Assembly (NCBI GenBank): GCA_964582705.1
Contig: CAZOTE010000031.1
Location: 1-20,986 of the forward strand
From: Alkalibacter sp964582705
Lineage (GTDB): Bacteria; Bacillota; Clostridia; Eubacteriales; Alkalibacteraceae
Length of the DNA: 20,986 nt
Reading direction: 5' to 3'
Shown here: in pieces, positions 14,489 to 20,986 of the stretch
Numbering within the stretch: position 1 is the first letter of the stretch
Layout: each line of letters starts with the position of its first letter
Position numbers and translations under genes: made by a program
Notes under the pieces: generated by a model
Database searches by the model: none
Seen by the model: the letters and a program-made list of their open reading frames with translations, nothing else
Told to the model about the DNA's origin: nothing

Positions 14489-15223
14489 ATGAAGGGAATT
14501 GATTTGACAAAGATAGGCAGGATGATGGATGTTAGCGCTGTCAGAACGGATGTTACCATGGAAGAAGTTGACAAGATGATAGATATAGTCATAAAATACG
14601 ACTGCATTTGCGCAAGCCCAATGCCATGGATAACAAAATACACCATAGACCGACTTGCAGACGTTTCGGATGCGGTAGTTACCGGAGTCGTTTCTTTTCC
14701 GGCGGGAGCAGAGACGACAGCTATAAAAATTGCGACTGCAAAGGAAATGATAGGCCTTGGGTGCAAGGAGCTTGACATGGTGATGAACGTAAGCGCCTTT
14801 AAATCGGGAGACTACAAATTGGTTGAAGAAGATATAAAGGCAGTTGTGGATGCGGCAGGTGAAGTCCCAGTAAAAAGCATAATAGAGATATGCTACCTCA
14901 CCGATGATGAAATCAAAAAGGCCAGCGAAATAGCGGTAAAGGCAGGAGTTGCCTACGTCAAGACGGGAACGGGATGGGGTCCTAAGCCGACTACAGTGGA
15001 TACGATAAAGATAATCAAGGAAACCATAGGAGATGGTGCATTCATCAAAGCTGCCGGTGGGGTAAGAGATTTAGATACGCTGCTTGAGATGAAAAATGCC
15101 GGATGCGACAGGTTTGGCATAGGAGTAAGAAGCGCACTGTCAATACTTCATGAAGCCTATGAACGGGCAGGAGTTAAAATCAGCGACAGCCTTGAAGGAA
15201 TAAATAAGACTGACAGGTATTGA
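14489..15223 (+). CDS. deoC: Deoxyribose-phosphate aldolase
   Basis: This 244-residue class I aldolase cleaves 2-deoxyribose 5-phosphate to glyceraldehyde 3-phosphate and acetaldehyde in deoxynucleoside catabolism. Family marks are the catalytic Asp96 in KELDMVMNV, the Schiff-base Lys158 in AYVKTGTGWGP, Lys187 in FIKAAGGVRD, and a phosphate-binding glycine-rich end (GIGVRSA). An ATG at 14480 is in frame, but AGAGGA (14475-14480) is spaced correctly for ATG 14489, so that start is used. No other deo gene (phosphorylase, kinase, phosphopentomutase) is adjacent. It seems to be a lone unit with its own promoter and palindromic operator. The pyr promoter begins 30 bases after its stop and no terminator is visible between, so read-through into the pyr leader is possible. 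Confidence 0.95.
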   Translation: MKGIDLTKIGRMMDVSAVRTDVTMEEVDKMIDIVIKYDCICASPMPWITKYTIDRLADVSDAVVTGVVSFPAGAETTAIKIATAKEMIGLGCKELDMVMNVSAFKSGDYKLVEEDIKAVVDAAGEVPVKSIIEICYLTDDEIKKASEIAVKAGVAYVKTGTGWGPKPTTVDTIKIIKETIGDGAFIKAAGGVRDLDTLLEMKNAGCDRFGIGVRSALSILHEAYERAGVKISDSLEGINKTDRY

Positions 15224-15251
15224 TTTGACAGATAATGTCTTTTGATTTTCA

Positions 15252-15280
15252 TTGACAAAGACCCTGGCGTCCTGTATCAT
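15252..15280 (+). promoter_or_regulatory. Pyrimidine operon promoter
   Basis: TTGACA at 15252-15257, a 17-base spacer, TATCAT at 15275-15280. Transcription should begin near 15287, giving a leader of about 165 bases before pyrB. Confidence 0.8.
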
Positions 15281-15330
15281 GGTAATAATAAAAAAACTAC
15301 TTTTAACTTAGTACGAGATGCTAGGAAGGT

Positions 15331-15432
15331 ATGCATAAATCCATTGAACTTAAAGCATATGTCTTAAGACCAAGATATATTCGTGTTTATTATGCCTTCT
15401 CATGTTTTTGGGAAGGTTTTTTTTCGAAATAA
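15331..15432 (+). CDS. Putative pyr operon leader peptide (33 codons)
   Basis: This small frame begins with ATG at 15331 and ends with TAA at 15430-15432. It starts MHKSIELKAYVLRPRYIRVY and ends CFWEGFFSK. Its ribosome site would be AGGA/AGGAAGG at 15322-15328, close to the ATG, so initiation may be modest. The second half of the mRNA is very U-rich, and the frame passes through the whole terminator hairpin at 15395-15424 and stops eight bases after it. That is the layout of the E. coli pyrBI leader peptide, where a ribosome following a polymerase slowed at U-rich sites by low UTP prevents the terminator from forming. The peptide itself probably has no function. Coding is inferred from layout alone; a chance open frame of this length is possible. 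Confidence 0.6.
   Translation: MHKSIELKAYVLRPRYIRVYYAFSCFWEGFFSK
15395..15424 (+). terminator. Transcription attenuator in the pyr leader
   Basis: CCTTCTC (15395-15401) pairs with GGGAAGG (15410-15416), one G-U pair, with an 8-base loop and eight U residues (15417-15424). It lies after the operon promoter and 27 bases before pyrB, so it must be read through for pyr expression. GGAAGG (15324-15329) and GCATAA (15333-15338) upstream could pair with TTATGCCTTC (15390-15399) and compete with the left arm. Confidence 0.85.
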
Positions 15433-15451
15433 AACGAACGGAGTTGAACCC

Positions 15452-16372
15452 ATGAATAAGACTAAACACTTGATCGAACCGAGAGACTTTACCATAGAGG
15501 AACTGGATGAACTTTTCAGACTGGCAGATAATATAATTGCAAGCCCAAAGGATTACTTGGATGTTTGCAGAGGAAAATTATTGGCCAGTCTTTTTTTTGA
15601 GCCATCGACAAGAACCAGGTTTAGTTTTGAAGCGGCGATGCTAAGGCTTGGCGGCCAAGTCATAGGCTTTGACGACCCAAGCGCATCCTCAACTTCAAAG
15701 GGAGAGACTCTTGCAGATACCATTAGGACTGTAGGCTGTTATGCGGACATAGCGGTAATAAGGCACCCCAGGGAAGGGACGGCAAAGCTGGCTTCAAAGC
15801 ATTCTCCCCGAATGCCGGTCATAAACGCAGGGGACGGAGGCCATCAGCATCCCACTCAAACTCTTACGGATCTACTGACTATAAGGCACTACAAAAAGCA
15901 TTTTGACAACCATGTGATTGCGGTCTGTGGCGACCTTAAATTCGGTAGAACCATACACTCTCTGGTCAAGGCCATGAGCAGGTACGAAAATGTAAAGTTC
16001 ATCTTTATTTCTCCGGATGAGCTTAAAATGCCGGCTTACATTTTGGATGAGCTTCACGATACGGCATATACTCAAACGGACAACCTAGAAATGGTGATAG
16101 ATCAGGCTGACATTCTCTACATGTCCAGAGTGCAAAGAGAAAGGTTCGTAAGCGAAGAAGAATACGAGAGGCTAAAAGACTACTATATTTTAGATAACCT
16201 GAAGCTGCAAAATGCAAAAGAGGATATGATAATAATGCACCCATTGCCAAGGGTAAATGAAATATCTGATGAAGTGGATGATGATCCAAGGGCGGTTTAT
16301 TTTGAACAGGCCAGGTTTGGAATGTTCGTGCGAATGGCACTGATAATGAAGCTTTTGGAGTTGGAGGTATGA
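15452..16372 (+). CDS. pyrB: Aspartate carbamoyltransferase catalytic chain
   Basis: This 306-residue protein transfers the carbamoyl group from carbamoyl phosphate to aspartate, the committed pyrimidine step. It shows the carbamoyl-phosphate loop STRTRFSFE (Ser52 to Arg56), the SSTSKGET loop contributed to the neighbouring subunit, HQHPTQTLTDL, and the substrate loop HPLPRVNEIS. The frame stays open upstream to 15383, but that part runs through the attenuator, so the ATG at 15452 with GGAG eight bases upstream is the start. The regulatory chain gene pyrI follows at once, implying the allosteric dodecameric enzyme known in E. coli, inhibited by CTP/UTP and activated by ATP. It heads the operon pyrB-I-C-F-K-D-E. 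Confidence 0.97.
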   Translation: MNKTKHLIEPRDFTIEELDELFRLADNIIASPKDYLDVCRGKLLASLFFEPSTRTRFSFEAAMLRLGGQVIGFDDPSASSTSKGETLADTIRTVGCYADIAVIRHPREGTAKLASKHSPRMPVINAGDGGHQHPTQTLTDLLTIRHYKKHFDNHVIAVCGDLKFGRTIHSLVKAMSRYENVKFIFISPDELKMPAYILDELHDTAYTQTDNLEMVIDQADILYMSRVQRERFVSEEEYERLKDYYILDNLKLQNAKEDMIIMHPLPRVNEISDEVDDDPRAVYFEQARFGMFVRMALIMKLLELEV

Positions 16373-16374
16373 GC

Positions 16375-16797
16375 ATGATAAATGTATCCAAGATTAAAAA
16401 AGGCATCGTTTTAGACCACATAAGCCAAGGACAAGGCTACAAGATATTTTCACAGCTTAAGCTAGATGAAATAGAAGACGTAGTGGTGCTCCTGAGAAAT
16501 ATACCAAGCAATAAGATGGGAAAGAAAGATCTAATTAAGATAGAAACAGACATTCCCCTTGATCTTACGGTATTGGGCCTGATAGACCCAGACATAACCA
16601 TCAATATTATAGAAAATGGAGAGCGGGTAGACAAGATAAAGCTTAAACTGCCCCAAAGGGTTACAGGAATTCTTAAATGTAAAAATCCCAGGTGCATAAC
16701 CCAGTACGAAAAGGTAAGAGACATAGACTTTATTTTGGCTGACCCCAAAAAAAGAACTTACAGATGCGAATACTGTGATTCCCACACATCACTTTAG
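16375..16797 (+). CDS. pyrI: Aspartate carbamoyltransferase regulatory chain
   Basis: This 140-residue allosteric subunit binds nucleotide effectors at its N-terminal domain (INVSKIKKGIVLDHI) and contacts PyrB through a C-terminal zinc domain. The zinc ligands are Cys102, 107, 131 and 134 in the spacing C-x4-C-x23-C-x2-C, the same spacing as in E. coli PyrI. GGAGG at 16363-16367 is seven bases before ATG 16375, which is preferred to the ATG at 16369 that overlaps the pyrB stop and sits one base from the ribosome site. The presence of PyrI means feedback control of the enzyme as well as control at the leader. The pyrC ribosome site overlaps its stop codon. Confidence 0.95.
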   Translation: MINVSKIKKGIVLDHISQGQGYKIFSQLKLDEIEDVVVLLRNIPSNKMGKKDLIKIETDIPLDLTVLGLIDPDITINIIENGERVDKIKLKLPQRVTGILKCKNPRCITQYEKVRDIDFILADPKKRTYRCEYCDSHTSL

Positions 16798-16805
16798 GAG
16801 GAAAT

Positions 16806-17957
16806 ATGATAATAACAAATGTAACCTTAGTCGACTGCGAAAAAGCTTTAAAAGGAAGCATAATAATAGAAGATGGAATGATAAAGGAAGTAACTGAAGA
16901 AGCCATAGATTTAGCCAAAGGCGCAATAGATGGAAAGGGCATGACGCTGATGCCTGCTTTTATAGACATGCATGCTCATCTAAGAGAGCCGGGATATGAA
17001 TACAAGGAAGACCTTCAGACTGGAATGAGCGCCGCTCTAAAAGGTGGATTTGTCCATTTATGCGCCATGGCCAATACAAACCCGGTAATGGACGATGAAC
17101 AAAAGATAGCAACAATAATGCAAAGATCCGAAAAGCTGAATCTTTGCGATCTCACTCAGGTAAGCGCAGTAACAAAGGGCTTTGAAGATGATGAGACCTC
17201 GTTTGTAGACTTTGAAAAAATAAGACCCCTTACCAAGATGTTTTCCAATGACGGAAAGAACATGGGAGATGAAGAGGCGATGAAAAAAGCTCTTGTTAAT
17301 TCAAAGGAACTGGACTTCATACTTTCCTGCCACTGCGAGCCGGAGACGGAAATGGTTGAAAAATATGTTGAAACTGCTAAGAAAGTGGGGGGGAACCTGC
17401 ATATATGCCATATAAGTCTAAAGTCCACGCTGGATGCGATAGCAAAGGCCAAAGATGAAGGGATAAACATAACCTGTGAGGTAACGCCGCACCATATTTT
17501 CGATTATGGATTAGACTACAAGGTAGCCCCGCCTTTTGCCACTGAAAAGGACGTAAAGGCCTTGCTGGAGGGAATTAAATCAGGCAAGATAGACGTTTGC
17601 GCTACTGATCATGCCCCCCACAGCTTTGAGGATAAGGAAAAAGGAATGCCGGGGATATCAAATGTTGAATACGCATTTTCAGCTTATCACACGGTATTTG
17701 AAAAAAATAGCATAGATATATCGAAGTTAAGCGAAATGTTAAGTGAAAAGCCTGCAAAGATGTTGGGACTTAACATGGGCAAGATAAAGCCTGGGATGGA
17801 AGCGAACCTGGTACTGGCAGACTTGAAAGAAGAATACGAAATCAACCCAGCAAGCTTTTTGTCAAAGGGGAAAAACACTCCCTTTGCAGGGCGAAAGGTA
17901 AAGGGGAAAATCCTTATGACTATAAAAAGGGGAGAAATCAAATATGATAATAGATAA
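16806..17957 (+). CDS. pyrC: Dihydroorotase
   Basis: This 383-residue amidohydrolase cyclises carbamoyl aspartate to dihydroorotate. It has the metal site HAH (His56, His58) within FIDMHAHLREPG, HICHISL, CEVTPHHI and ATDHAPHS, the pattern of the class I (Bacillus PyrC type) enzymes, slightly short of their usual 425 residues. TAGGAGG directly precedes the ATG and overlaps the pyrI stop codon, so translation is probably coupled. The 3' end overlaps pyrF by 14 bases. An allantoinase or hydantoinase could look similar, but the position in the pyr operon settles the role. Confidence 0.96.
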   Translation: MIITNVTLVDCEKALKGSIIIEDGMIKEVTEEAIDLAKGAIDGKGMTLMPAFIDMHAHLREPGYEYKEDLQTGMSAALKGGFVHLCAMANTNPVMDDEQKIATIMQRSEKLNLCDLTQVSAVTKGFEDDETSFVDFEKIRPLTKMFSNDGKNMGDEEAMKKALVNSKELDFILSCHCEPETEMVEKYVETAKKVGGNLHICHISLKSTLDAIAKAKDEGINITCEVTPHHIFDYGLDYKVAPPFATEKDVKALLEGIKSGKIDVCATDHAPHSFEDKEKGMPGISNVEYAFSAYHTVFEKNSIDISKLSEMLSEKPAKMLGLNMGKIKPGMEANLVLADLKEEYEINPASFLSKGKNTPFAGRKVKGKILMTIKRGEIKYDNR

Positions 17958-18798
17958 TCTTTACAACGAAGCGAAGGGTAAAAGCCCGGTCTGCCTGGGC
18001 CTTGATACGGATGAAAGCTACCTGCCAAAGTGCATAAGCGATCTTGACGAAGGGGTCGCAGATAAGATATTTAAGTTTAATAAAGACATAGTAGATCATA
18101 CAAAAGACATCGTATCATGTTACAAGGTCCAAATAGCATACTACGAGGCCCTTGGGCTGGAAGGCATGAAGGCCTATGCAAAGACCATGGATTATATAAG
18201 AAAAAGTGGATCTATTTCAATAGGGGACATAAAAAGAGGGGACATTGCCGCAACGGGGGAGAAGTACGCCACGGGACATTTTCAAGGAGATTTCGAAGCT
18301 GATATAATTACGGTAAACGGATATATGGGAGAAGACGCCATCTCGCCATTTTATCCATACCTTAAAGAAAAAGGGAAAGGACTCTTCGTGCTGTTGAGGA
18401 CCTCGAACAAAAGCGCGGTGGATCTTCAAGATGTAGAGGCAAGCGGACAAAAAGTTTATCTTCACATGGGAGACCTTATAAAAAAATGGGGAGAAGGATT
18501 TATAGGAGAAAGCGGATTTAGCTCCATAGGATCTGTCGTGGGATTGACCTACCCTGATGAGTTTTATATGCTGTCAAAAGCATATCCGAACATGTTTTTT
18601 CTAGTGCCTGGATACGGCGCCCAGGGAGGAACGGGAAAAGACCTTGCCAAGATTTTAAAGGAAAGTGCCTGTGCGGTAGTAAATTCTTCTAGGGGGCTGA
18701 TAACTGCTCACAAGAACAAGACAGAAGATACGGATTTTGCACAGCATATCAGAAACGCCGCTTTGGCTATGAAGGAGGATATAACCCGTTGGCTGTGA
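17944..18798 (+). CDS. pyrF: Orotidine 5'-phosphate decarboxylase, long (type 2) form
   Basis: This 284-residue enzyme decarboxylates OMP to UMP, the last step. Catalytic residues are in DIKRGDIAATGEKYA (Asp95, Lys97, Asp100), with the phosphate-binding loop PGYGAQGGTG near the C-terminus. The length and the RGDIAATGEKYA version of the motif place it in the longer subfamily, not the 240-residue form common in Bacillus. The ATG lies inside the end of pyrC with GGGGAG upstream. It overlaps the next gene, pyrK, by ten bases, indicating tight translational coupling. Confidence 0.95.
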   Translation: MIIDNLYNEAKGKSPVCLGLDTDESYLPKCISDLDEGVADKIFKFNKDIVDHTKDIVSCYKVQIAYYEALGLEGMKAYAKTMDYIRKSGSISIGDIKRGDIAATGEKYATGHFQGDFEADIITVNGYMGEDAISPFYPYLKEKGKGLFVLLRTSNKSAVDLQDVEASGQKVYLHMGDLIKKWGEGFIGESGFSSIGSVVGLTYPDEFYMLSKAYPNMFFLVPGYGAQGGTGKDLAKILKESACAVVNSSRGLITAHKNKTEDTDFAQHIRNAALAMKEDITRWL

Positions 18799-19496
18799 TT
18801 ATCGAAAATAAAAACTTGGGAGACGGAATGTATCTCATGAAAACGGATTGTACAAAAAAATCAAGCCCAGGACAGTTTTACATGGTAAGGGGATGGGACA
18901 AGTACCCTCTTCTTTCAAGACCAATCAGCATTTTCGACTGGGACGGCATGACAACGAGCTTTCTGTACAGGGTCGTGGGAGAAGGAACAGAGATTTTGTC
19001 TAAGATGACAAAGGGCATGGAGGTTGTTCTTCACGGTCCTTACGGAAACGGATTTCCGGACATCAAGGAGGATACTGTCACTTTGATAGGCGGCGGAATA
19101 GGAACTGCCCCCCTATATCATACGGCCAAGGAGCTTAAAAAAAGAGACCCAAATAAAAACATCAAGCTATATCTGGGATTTGAAAATAAAAGTGACGCTG
19201 CAAAAGAATTTGAAAGCTTAGATGCCGATGTAATAGTGCGCTACGGCGGATATATAACGGATTACGTGGATTATGAAAATGCTGGGACCATACTTACATG
19301 CGGACCGGAGATAATGATGAAGGCTGCCTTTGAAAGGTCTAAGCCTTACGAATCAAAGGTATACGTTTCTATGGAAAAGAGAATGGCATGCGGCGTCGGA
19401 GCTTGTCTGGGATGCACATGCAAGACTGAAAGTGGAAACAAGAGGACTTGCAAGGAAGGTCCGGTATTTGAGGGAGGTGAAGTATTCTTTGAGTAG
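18789..19496 (+). CDS. pyrK: Dihydroorotate dehydrogenase electron transfer subunit
   Basis: This 235-residue iron-sulfur flavoprotein passes electrons from dihydroorotate oxidation in PyrD to NAD+. It contains a ferredoxin-reductase-like FAD domain (LLSRPISIFDW), a nucleotide-binding part (VTLIGGGIGTAPLYHTAKEL), and a C-terminal 2Fe-2S cluster site (Cys201, 206, 209 and 221, C-x4-C-x2-C-x11-C). The start is a TTG at 18789, ten bases after AGGAGG (18773-18778); a GTG at 18795 is the alternative. Its 3' end overlaps pyrD by eight bases. Confidence 0.95.
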   Translation: MAVIIENKNLGDGMYLMKTDCTKKSSPGQFYMVRGWDKYPLLSRPISIFDWDGMTTSFLYRVVGEGTEILSKMTKGMEVVLHGPYGNGFPDIKEDTVTLIGGGIGTAPLYHTAKELKKRDPNKNIKLYLGFENKSDAAKEFESLDADVIVRYGGYITDYVDYENAGTILTCGPEIMMKAAFERSKPYESKVYVSMEKRMACGVGACLGCTCKTESGNKRTCKEGPVFEGGEVFFE

Positions 19497-20391
19497 ACTC
19501 GTTACTAAACTGGTTGATTATAAAATGAAAAATCCGGTGATAGCTGCATCAGGAACGTACGGATACGGAGAAGATTACAAGGATTACTATGATCCTTCCG
19601 TCTTGGGAGGAATATCTTCAAAGGGGCTTACCCTTAATCCTAAACCGGGAAACAATGGAATCAGGCTTTGGGAAACGCCAAGCGGTCTTTTAAACAGCAT
19701 CGGCCTTGAGAATCCAGGTGTAAAAGCTTTTGCAGAAAAGAGCATTTCGAAAATGAAAGCTATAGATTCCATGCTTATCGTAAACTTGGGTGGAGACAAC
19801 CTGGAAGAATATCTGGAAGGTGCAAGCATTCTTAATGGATATCCCGTAGATTTCATCGAGCTTAACATATCTTGTCCAAATGTAAAGGCTGGGGGCATGG
19901 CATTTGGGATGCAGTGCGATAGCGCAGGATTTATTACCCGGGAAATAAAAAAAATAAGCAAGCACCCGGTAATAGTCAAGCTTTCTCCAAACGCTCCAAG
20001 CGTGTCCGACATTGCAATTTCATGCCAGGAAAACGGGGCCGATGCAGTGTCCTTGGTAAACACCTTTCAGGGAATGGCCATAGACATTAGAAACAAAAGA
20101 GCCGTGTTCAGCAACATGTATGCGGGGCTTTCAGGTCCTGCAATAAAGCCTATAGCTCTTCGGATGGTGCACCAGACTGCAAAAGCTGTATCAATACCGG
20201 TAGTAGGCCTTGGGGGCATAAGCTCCTGGCAGGATGCTGTAGAATTTATTATGGCAGGAGCCACAGCTATTCAGATAGGAACCGGGAACTTTCCGAATCC
20301 AAATCTAGGCAAAGAGATAGTAGAAGGCCTTGAGAAGTACTGTGAGGACAATGGACTTAAGAACATATCAGAGATAAGAGGCATCATATAG
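19489..20391 (+). CDS. pyrD: Dihydroorotate dehydrogenase, class 1B catalytic subunit
   Basis: This 300-residue FMN enzyme oxidises dihydroorotate to orotate as a complex with PyrK. The active-site loop ELNISCPNVKAGGMAFG carries the catalytic Cys129; further marks are NPVIAASGTYGYG, VKLSPNAP, NTFQGMAID and the FMN phosphate site GLGGISSWQDA. Cysteine as the base, and the adjacent pyrK, identify the NAD-dependent class 1B. The frame is open much further upstream inside pyrK, but GGAGGTGA at 19473-19480 is eight bases before the TTG at 19489, which gives the normal N-terminus SRLVTKL. The start overlaps the pyrK stop. Confidence 0.96.
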   Translation: MSRLVTKLVDYKMKNPVIAASGTYGYGEDYKDYYDPSVLGGISSKGLTLNPKPGNNGIRLWETPSGLLNSIGLENPGVKAFAEKSISKMKAIDSMLIVNLGGDNLEEYLEGASILNGYPVDFIELNISCPNVKAGGMAFGMQCDSAGFITREIKKISKHPVIVKLSPNAPSVSDIAISCQENGADAVSLVNTFQGMAIDIRNKRAVFSNMYAGLSGPAIKPIALRMVHQTAKAVSIPVVGLGGISSWQDAVEFIMAGATAIQIGTGNFPNPNLGKEIVEGLEKYCEDNGLKNISEIRGII

Positions 20392-20428
20392 ATAAAAAAG
20401 CCATAACATAAAACTGGAGGTAGTGGAA

Positions 20429-20986
20429 ATGGAAAAACAGATAATAGAGATATTGAAGGAAACAGAGGCGTTTTTGGAGGGGCACTTCCTTCTGTCATCG
20501 GGAAAGCACAGCAAAGGCTACGTTCAGTGTGCAAAGGTGCTAAGGTTTCCGGACAAGGCAGCCAAAGTCCTAGAGCCTGTAGTAGAAAAGATTAAAGGTC
20601 TTGGAATAGAAAAGGTGGTAGGTCCGGCGATGGGAGGCGTAATCGTATCCTACGAGCTGGGAAGACAGCTAGGAAAGGAAGCGGTATTTACCGAAAGAAA
20701 AGACGGGCAAATGGAGCTAAGAAGAGGCTTTGAAATTATAAAAGGCGAAAAAGTCATAATCGCAGAAGACGTAGTCACCACGGGAAAATCCACGATAGAG
20801 ACCAAAGAGGTATTAGAAGCCCTTGGCGCCGAAGTGGTGGGAGTCGCATGTATAGCAGACAGAAGGCCTGAAGGCGTTGAAGTGGGAATGCCTGATTTTA
20901 GCGCCGTCAAGCTTAACATAGAAACATTTGACGCTTCAGACTGTCCTGCCTGCAAAGCAGGAGAGCCTGTGGTAAAGCCTGGCAGC
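20429..20986 (+). CDS. pyrE: Orotate phosphoribosyltransferase, 3'-truncated by the window edge
   Basis: 186 codons are visible without a stop, close to the full length for the family. The enzyme joins orotate to PRPP to give OMP. The PRPP-binding motif VIIAEDVVTTGKST is at residues 109-122, with FLLSSGKHSKGYVQC in the N-terminal region and GPAMGGVIVSYELGR between. The C-terminal end has CPACKAGEPVVKPGS, a cysteine pair seen in one bacterial subgroup. The ATG has GGAGG eight bases upstream and lies 37 bases after pyrD. It completes the pathway in this operon. Confidence 0.95.
   Translation, partial: MEKQIIEILKETEAFLEGHFLLSSGKHSKGYVQCAKVLRFPDKAAKVLEPVVEKIKGLGIEKVVGPAMGGVIVSYELGRQLGKEAVFTERKDGQMELRRGFEIIKGEKVIIAEDVVTTGKSTIETKEVLEALGAEVVGVACIADRRPEGVEVGMPDFSAVKLNIETFDASDCPACKAGEPVVKPGS

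Noticed and set aside
15383..15451. Longer pyrB reading frame with a 23-residue N-terminal extension
   Set aside because: The extension is translated through the attenuator hairpin, has no ribosome site and does not belong to the normal PyrB N-terminus; ATG 15452 has a proper site.
15281..15451. PyrR-binding leader element
   Set aside because: I looked for the conserved PyrR anti-antiterminator loop sequence and did not find a match; only one terminator is present rather than the repeated Bacillus-type set.
19330..19488. Longer pyrD reading frame inside pyrK
   Set aside because: This part is the out-of-frame shadow of the PyrK iron-sulfur domain; a strong ribosome site fixes the start at TTG 19489.
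19587..20063. 158-codon open frame antisense to pyrD
   Set aside because: It lies wholly over a conserved gene, has no family resemblance or ribosome site, and its composition is that of a complement shadow.

Overview
The window looks like ordinary chromosome of a low-to-moderate GC Gram-positive anaerobe, most likely of the Clostridia. This is inferred from strong AGGAGG-type ribosome binding sites, consensus sigma-A promoters and U-tailed hairpin terminators. It is also inferred from gene content: a Veg homologue, the arginine deiminase route, CoA-disulfide/persulfide reductases, and a pyrK-pyrD (class 1B) pyrimidine operon. I see no rRNA, tRNA, CRISPR, phage or insertion-sequence gene. Both window edges cut genes: a citramalate synthase on the left and orotate phosphoribosyltransferase on the right.

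Layout. (1) 1-2680: cimA and leuB, isoleucine synthesis through citramalate, closed by a terminator. (2) 2737-3123: veg as a single-gene unit with two stacked near-consensus promoters. (3) 3150-5467: arcA and an ornithine carbamoyltransferase, the first two steps of arginine catabolism, with no carbamate kinase or antiporter beside them. (4) 5478-6351: a long two-stem inverted repeat and a convergent cytosolic parvulin-type prolyl isomerase. (5) 6357-10692 (minus strand): a persulfide/CoA redox locus. An ArsR-family repressor gene, with its own operator over its promoter, leads an 832-residue CoA-disulfide reductase/rhodanese/TusA/DsrE fusion. A single-domain paralogue of the reductase follows behind a terminator. 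(6) 10781-13141 (plus strand, divergent): a complete AMMECR1/Memo/radical-SAM ('AmmeMemoRadiSam') set in two genes, with Memo and AMMECR1 fused. (7) 13129-14293 (minus strand): a small OB-fold-like protein, a decayed VanZ-family gene lying between copies of a promoter-bearing repeat, and a small lipoprotein. (8) 14401-15223: deoC with an 18-bp perfect palindrome at its predicted transcription start. (9) 15252-20986: the de novo pyrimidine operon pyrB-I-C-F-K-D-E, covering carbamoyl phosphate to OMP to UMP, with carAB outside the window.

The most interesting feature is the pyr leader. A strong promoter is followed by a 33-codon reading frame with a U-rich 3' half. That frame runs straight through an intrinsic terminator and stops just after its U-tract, ahead of pyrB. 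This is the architecture of the E. coli pyrBI leader, where ribosome-RNA polymerase coupling senses UTP. Here it precedes a pyrB-pyrI pair in an apparent Firmicute, where PyrR-RNA attenuation would be the usual expectation. Other regulatory candidates are the ArsR operator and the deoC palindrome. All functional calls are from reading the sequence; no database search was run.
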